DNA of 59,654 bases from Caulobacter sp. GTDB lineage: Bacteria; Pseudomonadota; Alphaproteobacteria; Caulobacterales; Caulobacteraceae. How positions within the stretch are numbered: position 1 is the stretch's first letter; every line of letters starts with the position of its first letter. The translations under genes and the position numbers were made by a program. Under the pieces are notes generated by a model. The model had not been told where the DNA came from and did no database searches. It was given only the letters and a program-made list of their open reading frames with translations. The stretch spans positions 128,465-188,118 of the forward strand of contig JAGHZU010000012.1 of assembly GCA_017745235.1 (NCBI GenBank), read 5' to 3'. Of the stretch, positions 58,422 through 59,654 are shown one piece after another.

Positions 58422-59654
58422 TGGCTGACGAACACAAGACGGGCGAACTCCGCGTCTCGGCCTGGGCGATCAAGAACCCGATCCCCGTCGCCGTCCTGTT
58501 CATCGCCCTGATCATCGCGGGCGTGGGCTGCTACCTGGGCCTGCCGGTCAAGCAGTTCCCCAATGTCGAATTCCCCGCCGTGACCGTGACGGTCACCCAG
58601 AGCGGCGCCGCGCCGGGCGAGATGGAGACCCAGGTCACCCGTCCCATCGAGGACGCCGTGGCCGGCATCTCCAACGTCAAGACCATCCGTTCGTCCGTGG
58701 TTCAGGGCGCCTCGACCACGACGATCGAGTTCAATCTCGGCGAGGACCTGCAGAAGGTCACCGACGAGGTCCGCTCCAAGGTCGACCAGACCCGCGCCAT
58801 CCTGCCGCGCGAGGTGGACGAGCCGATCGTCCAGCGCCTGGAGATCACCAGCGCCCCGATCATCACCTACGCGGTCTCGGCCCCGGGCATGAGCCCCACC
58901 GAGCTGTCGTGGTTCATCGACGACACCGTCACCCGCGCCCTGCAGGGCGAAAGGGGCGTGGCCCAGGTGGCCCGCGTGGGCGGCGTGGAGCGCGAGATCA
59001 ACGTCGTCATCGATCCCGACCGCATGGCCGCGTTCGGCATCACCGCGCCGCAGCTGAACCAGGCCCTGGCCAATTTCAGCGTCGACGCGCCCGGCGGCCG
59101 GGCCCAGGTGGGCGGCCGCGAGCAGACCCTGCGCGTGCTGGGCGCGGCCACCACGGTCGAGCAGCTGCGCCAGATCACCATCCCGGTGGCCGGCGGGCGC
59201 TACGTGAAGCTGACCGACGTGGCCCAGGTGGGCCAGGGCGCGGCCGAGGAGCGCGGCTTCGCCCGCCTCGACGGCAAGCCCGTCGTGGCCTTCCAGGTGA
59301 TGAAGACCCGCGACTCCAGCGACGTCGCCGTCGAGGACAACGTCAAGAAGGCCGTCGACGCCCTGGAGAAGAAGCAGCCGGGCGTGAAGTTCGTGAAGAT
59401 CTTCTCGACCGTCGACGAGACCCGCGCCAGCTTCGCGGCCACCGAGCACACACTGCTGGAAGGCATGCTGTTGGCCTCGCTGGTGGTGTTCCTGTTCCTG
59501 CGGGAATGGCGCGCCACCTTGATCACCGCCATCGCCATGCCGGTGTCGCTGATCCCGACCTTCGCCTTCATGTCGATCATGGGCTTCTCGCTCAACGTCG
59601 TGACCCTGCTGGCCCTGACCCTGGTCATCGGCATCCTGGTCGACGACGCCGTGG
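58421..59654 (+). CDS. RND efflux pump inner-membrane subunit, N-terminal part (AcrB/MexB-like, runs off the window)
   Basis: The frame opens with MADEHKTGELRVSAWAIKNP, has the first membrane helix (PIPVAVLFIALIIAGVG), then periplasmic domain PN1/PN2 features (QFPNVEFPAV, QSGAAPGEMETQVTRPIED, EVRSKVDQTRAILPREVDEP) and membrane helices 2 to 4, ending at GILVDDAV. That last segment is the G-x-x-x-D-D proton-relay motif of AcrB-type pumps. About 411 codons are visible of the usual 1000-1050. Substrate unknown. Confidence 0.94.
   Translation, partial: MADEHKTGELRVSAWAIKNPIPVAVLFIALIIAGVGCYLGLPVKQFPNVEFPAVTVTVTQSGAAPGEMETQVTRPIEDAVAGISNVKTIRSSVVQGASTTTIEFNLGEDLQKVTDEVRSKVDQTRAILPREVDEPIVQRLEITSAPIITYAVSAPGMSPTELSWFIDDTVTRALQGERGVAQVARVGGVEREINVVIDPDRMAAFGITAPQLNQALANFSVDAPGGRAQVGGREQTLRVLGAATTVEQLRQITIPVAGGRYVKLTDVAQVGQGAAEERGFARLDGKPVVAFQVMKTRDSSDVAVEDNVKKAVDALEKKQPGVKFVKIFSTVDETRASFAATEHTLLEGMLLASLVVFLFLREWRATLITAIAMPVSLIPTFAFMSIMGFSLNVVTLLALTLVIGILVDDAV

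Noticed and set aside
1..59654. CRISPR arrays, insertion sequences or prophage
   Set aside because: No spaced identical repeats, transposase motifs (DDE, HUH) or phage structural genes were found on either strand.

Overview
The window is about 60 kb of G+C-rich bacterial chromosome from an alphaproteobacterium, most likely a Caulobacter or close relative (Caulobacterales). The evidence is very G/C-biased third positions, a TonB receptor with a NodT/HlyD/RND efflux operon, an ethylmalonyl-CoA mutase, TadE/TadG pilus proteins, several TTG/GTG starts with strong Shine-Dalgarno sites, and dense, mostly co-directional single genes. I see no rRNA, CRISPR array, insertion sequence or prophage. One tRNA (Met, CAT) is present. 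One gene beside it (26449-26898) is clearly poorer in G+C and looks acquired.

Layout. 1-5.4 kb: typA 3' part, a CMP/guanine-type deaminase, a GlsB-like membrane protein, then a leftward GNAT-emrB-emrA drug-efflux operon. 5.4-13.9 kb: aminotransferase, group III truncated haemoglobin, a TPR-type hybrid histidine kinase, an SDR, an AHSA1-type SRPBCC protein, an MFS transporter, a fragment of a COG3541-type nucleotidyltransferase and a membrane protein. 13.9-19.9 kb: ethylmalonyl-CoA mutase, a DUF962 protein, a LuxI-type acyl-homoserine-lactone synthase without a LuxR gene nearby, an XRE regulator, a PilZ protein and a divergent glucokinase. 19.6-23.2 kb: tadE, tadG and a small gene leftward, divergent from an unusual Phd/YefM-PAS-PAS fusion. 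23.3-26.1 kb: an ECF42-type sigma factor with YCII, VOC and SRPBCC genes; two matching ECF-type promoters suggest one autoregulated regulon. 26.2-31.2 kb: a tiny Arg-tailed membrane protein, the low-G+C gene, tRNA-Met, a glycosyltransferase, a PQQ sugar dehydrogenase and an L-2-hydroxyglutarate-type oxidase. 31.3-37.3 kb: a secreted TonB_C-like protein, the giant indolepyruvate ferredoxin oxidoreductase with its divergent Lrp regulator, and pirin.

37.4-42.3 kb: a secreted glycosidase-like/SUMF1 fusion, adenine deaminase, and a DegT-family protein lacking the PLP lysine. 42.4-48.8 kb: fatty-acid genes (acyl-CoA ligase, FadB-like bifunctional enzyme), an MDR oxidoreductase and its divergent LysR. 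48.7-59.7 kb: an NTF2-like protein, a class C beta-lactamase-like esterase, a regulator with two TetR halves and a palindromic operator, a 1001-residue TonB receptor, and a NodT-HlyD-RND efflux operon that runs off the right edge.

The most interesting signals are: (1) the same promoter architecture, TGTCGG-N17-CGTCCTAGG, in front of both transcription units of the ECF42 locus; (2) the antitoxin-like/PAS fusion with tandem overlapping palindromes upstream; (3) an 18-bp perfect palindrome upstream of the orphan luxI; and (4) several enzyme-family members missing key catalytic residues (glucokinase, DegT, SUMF1). All assignments come from reading the sequence by eye; no database search was run.
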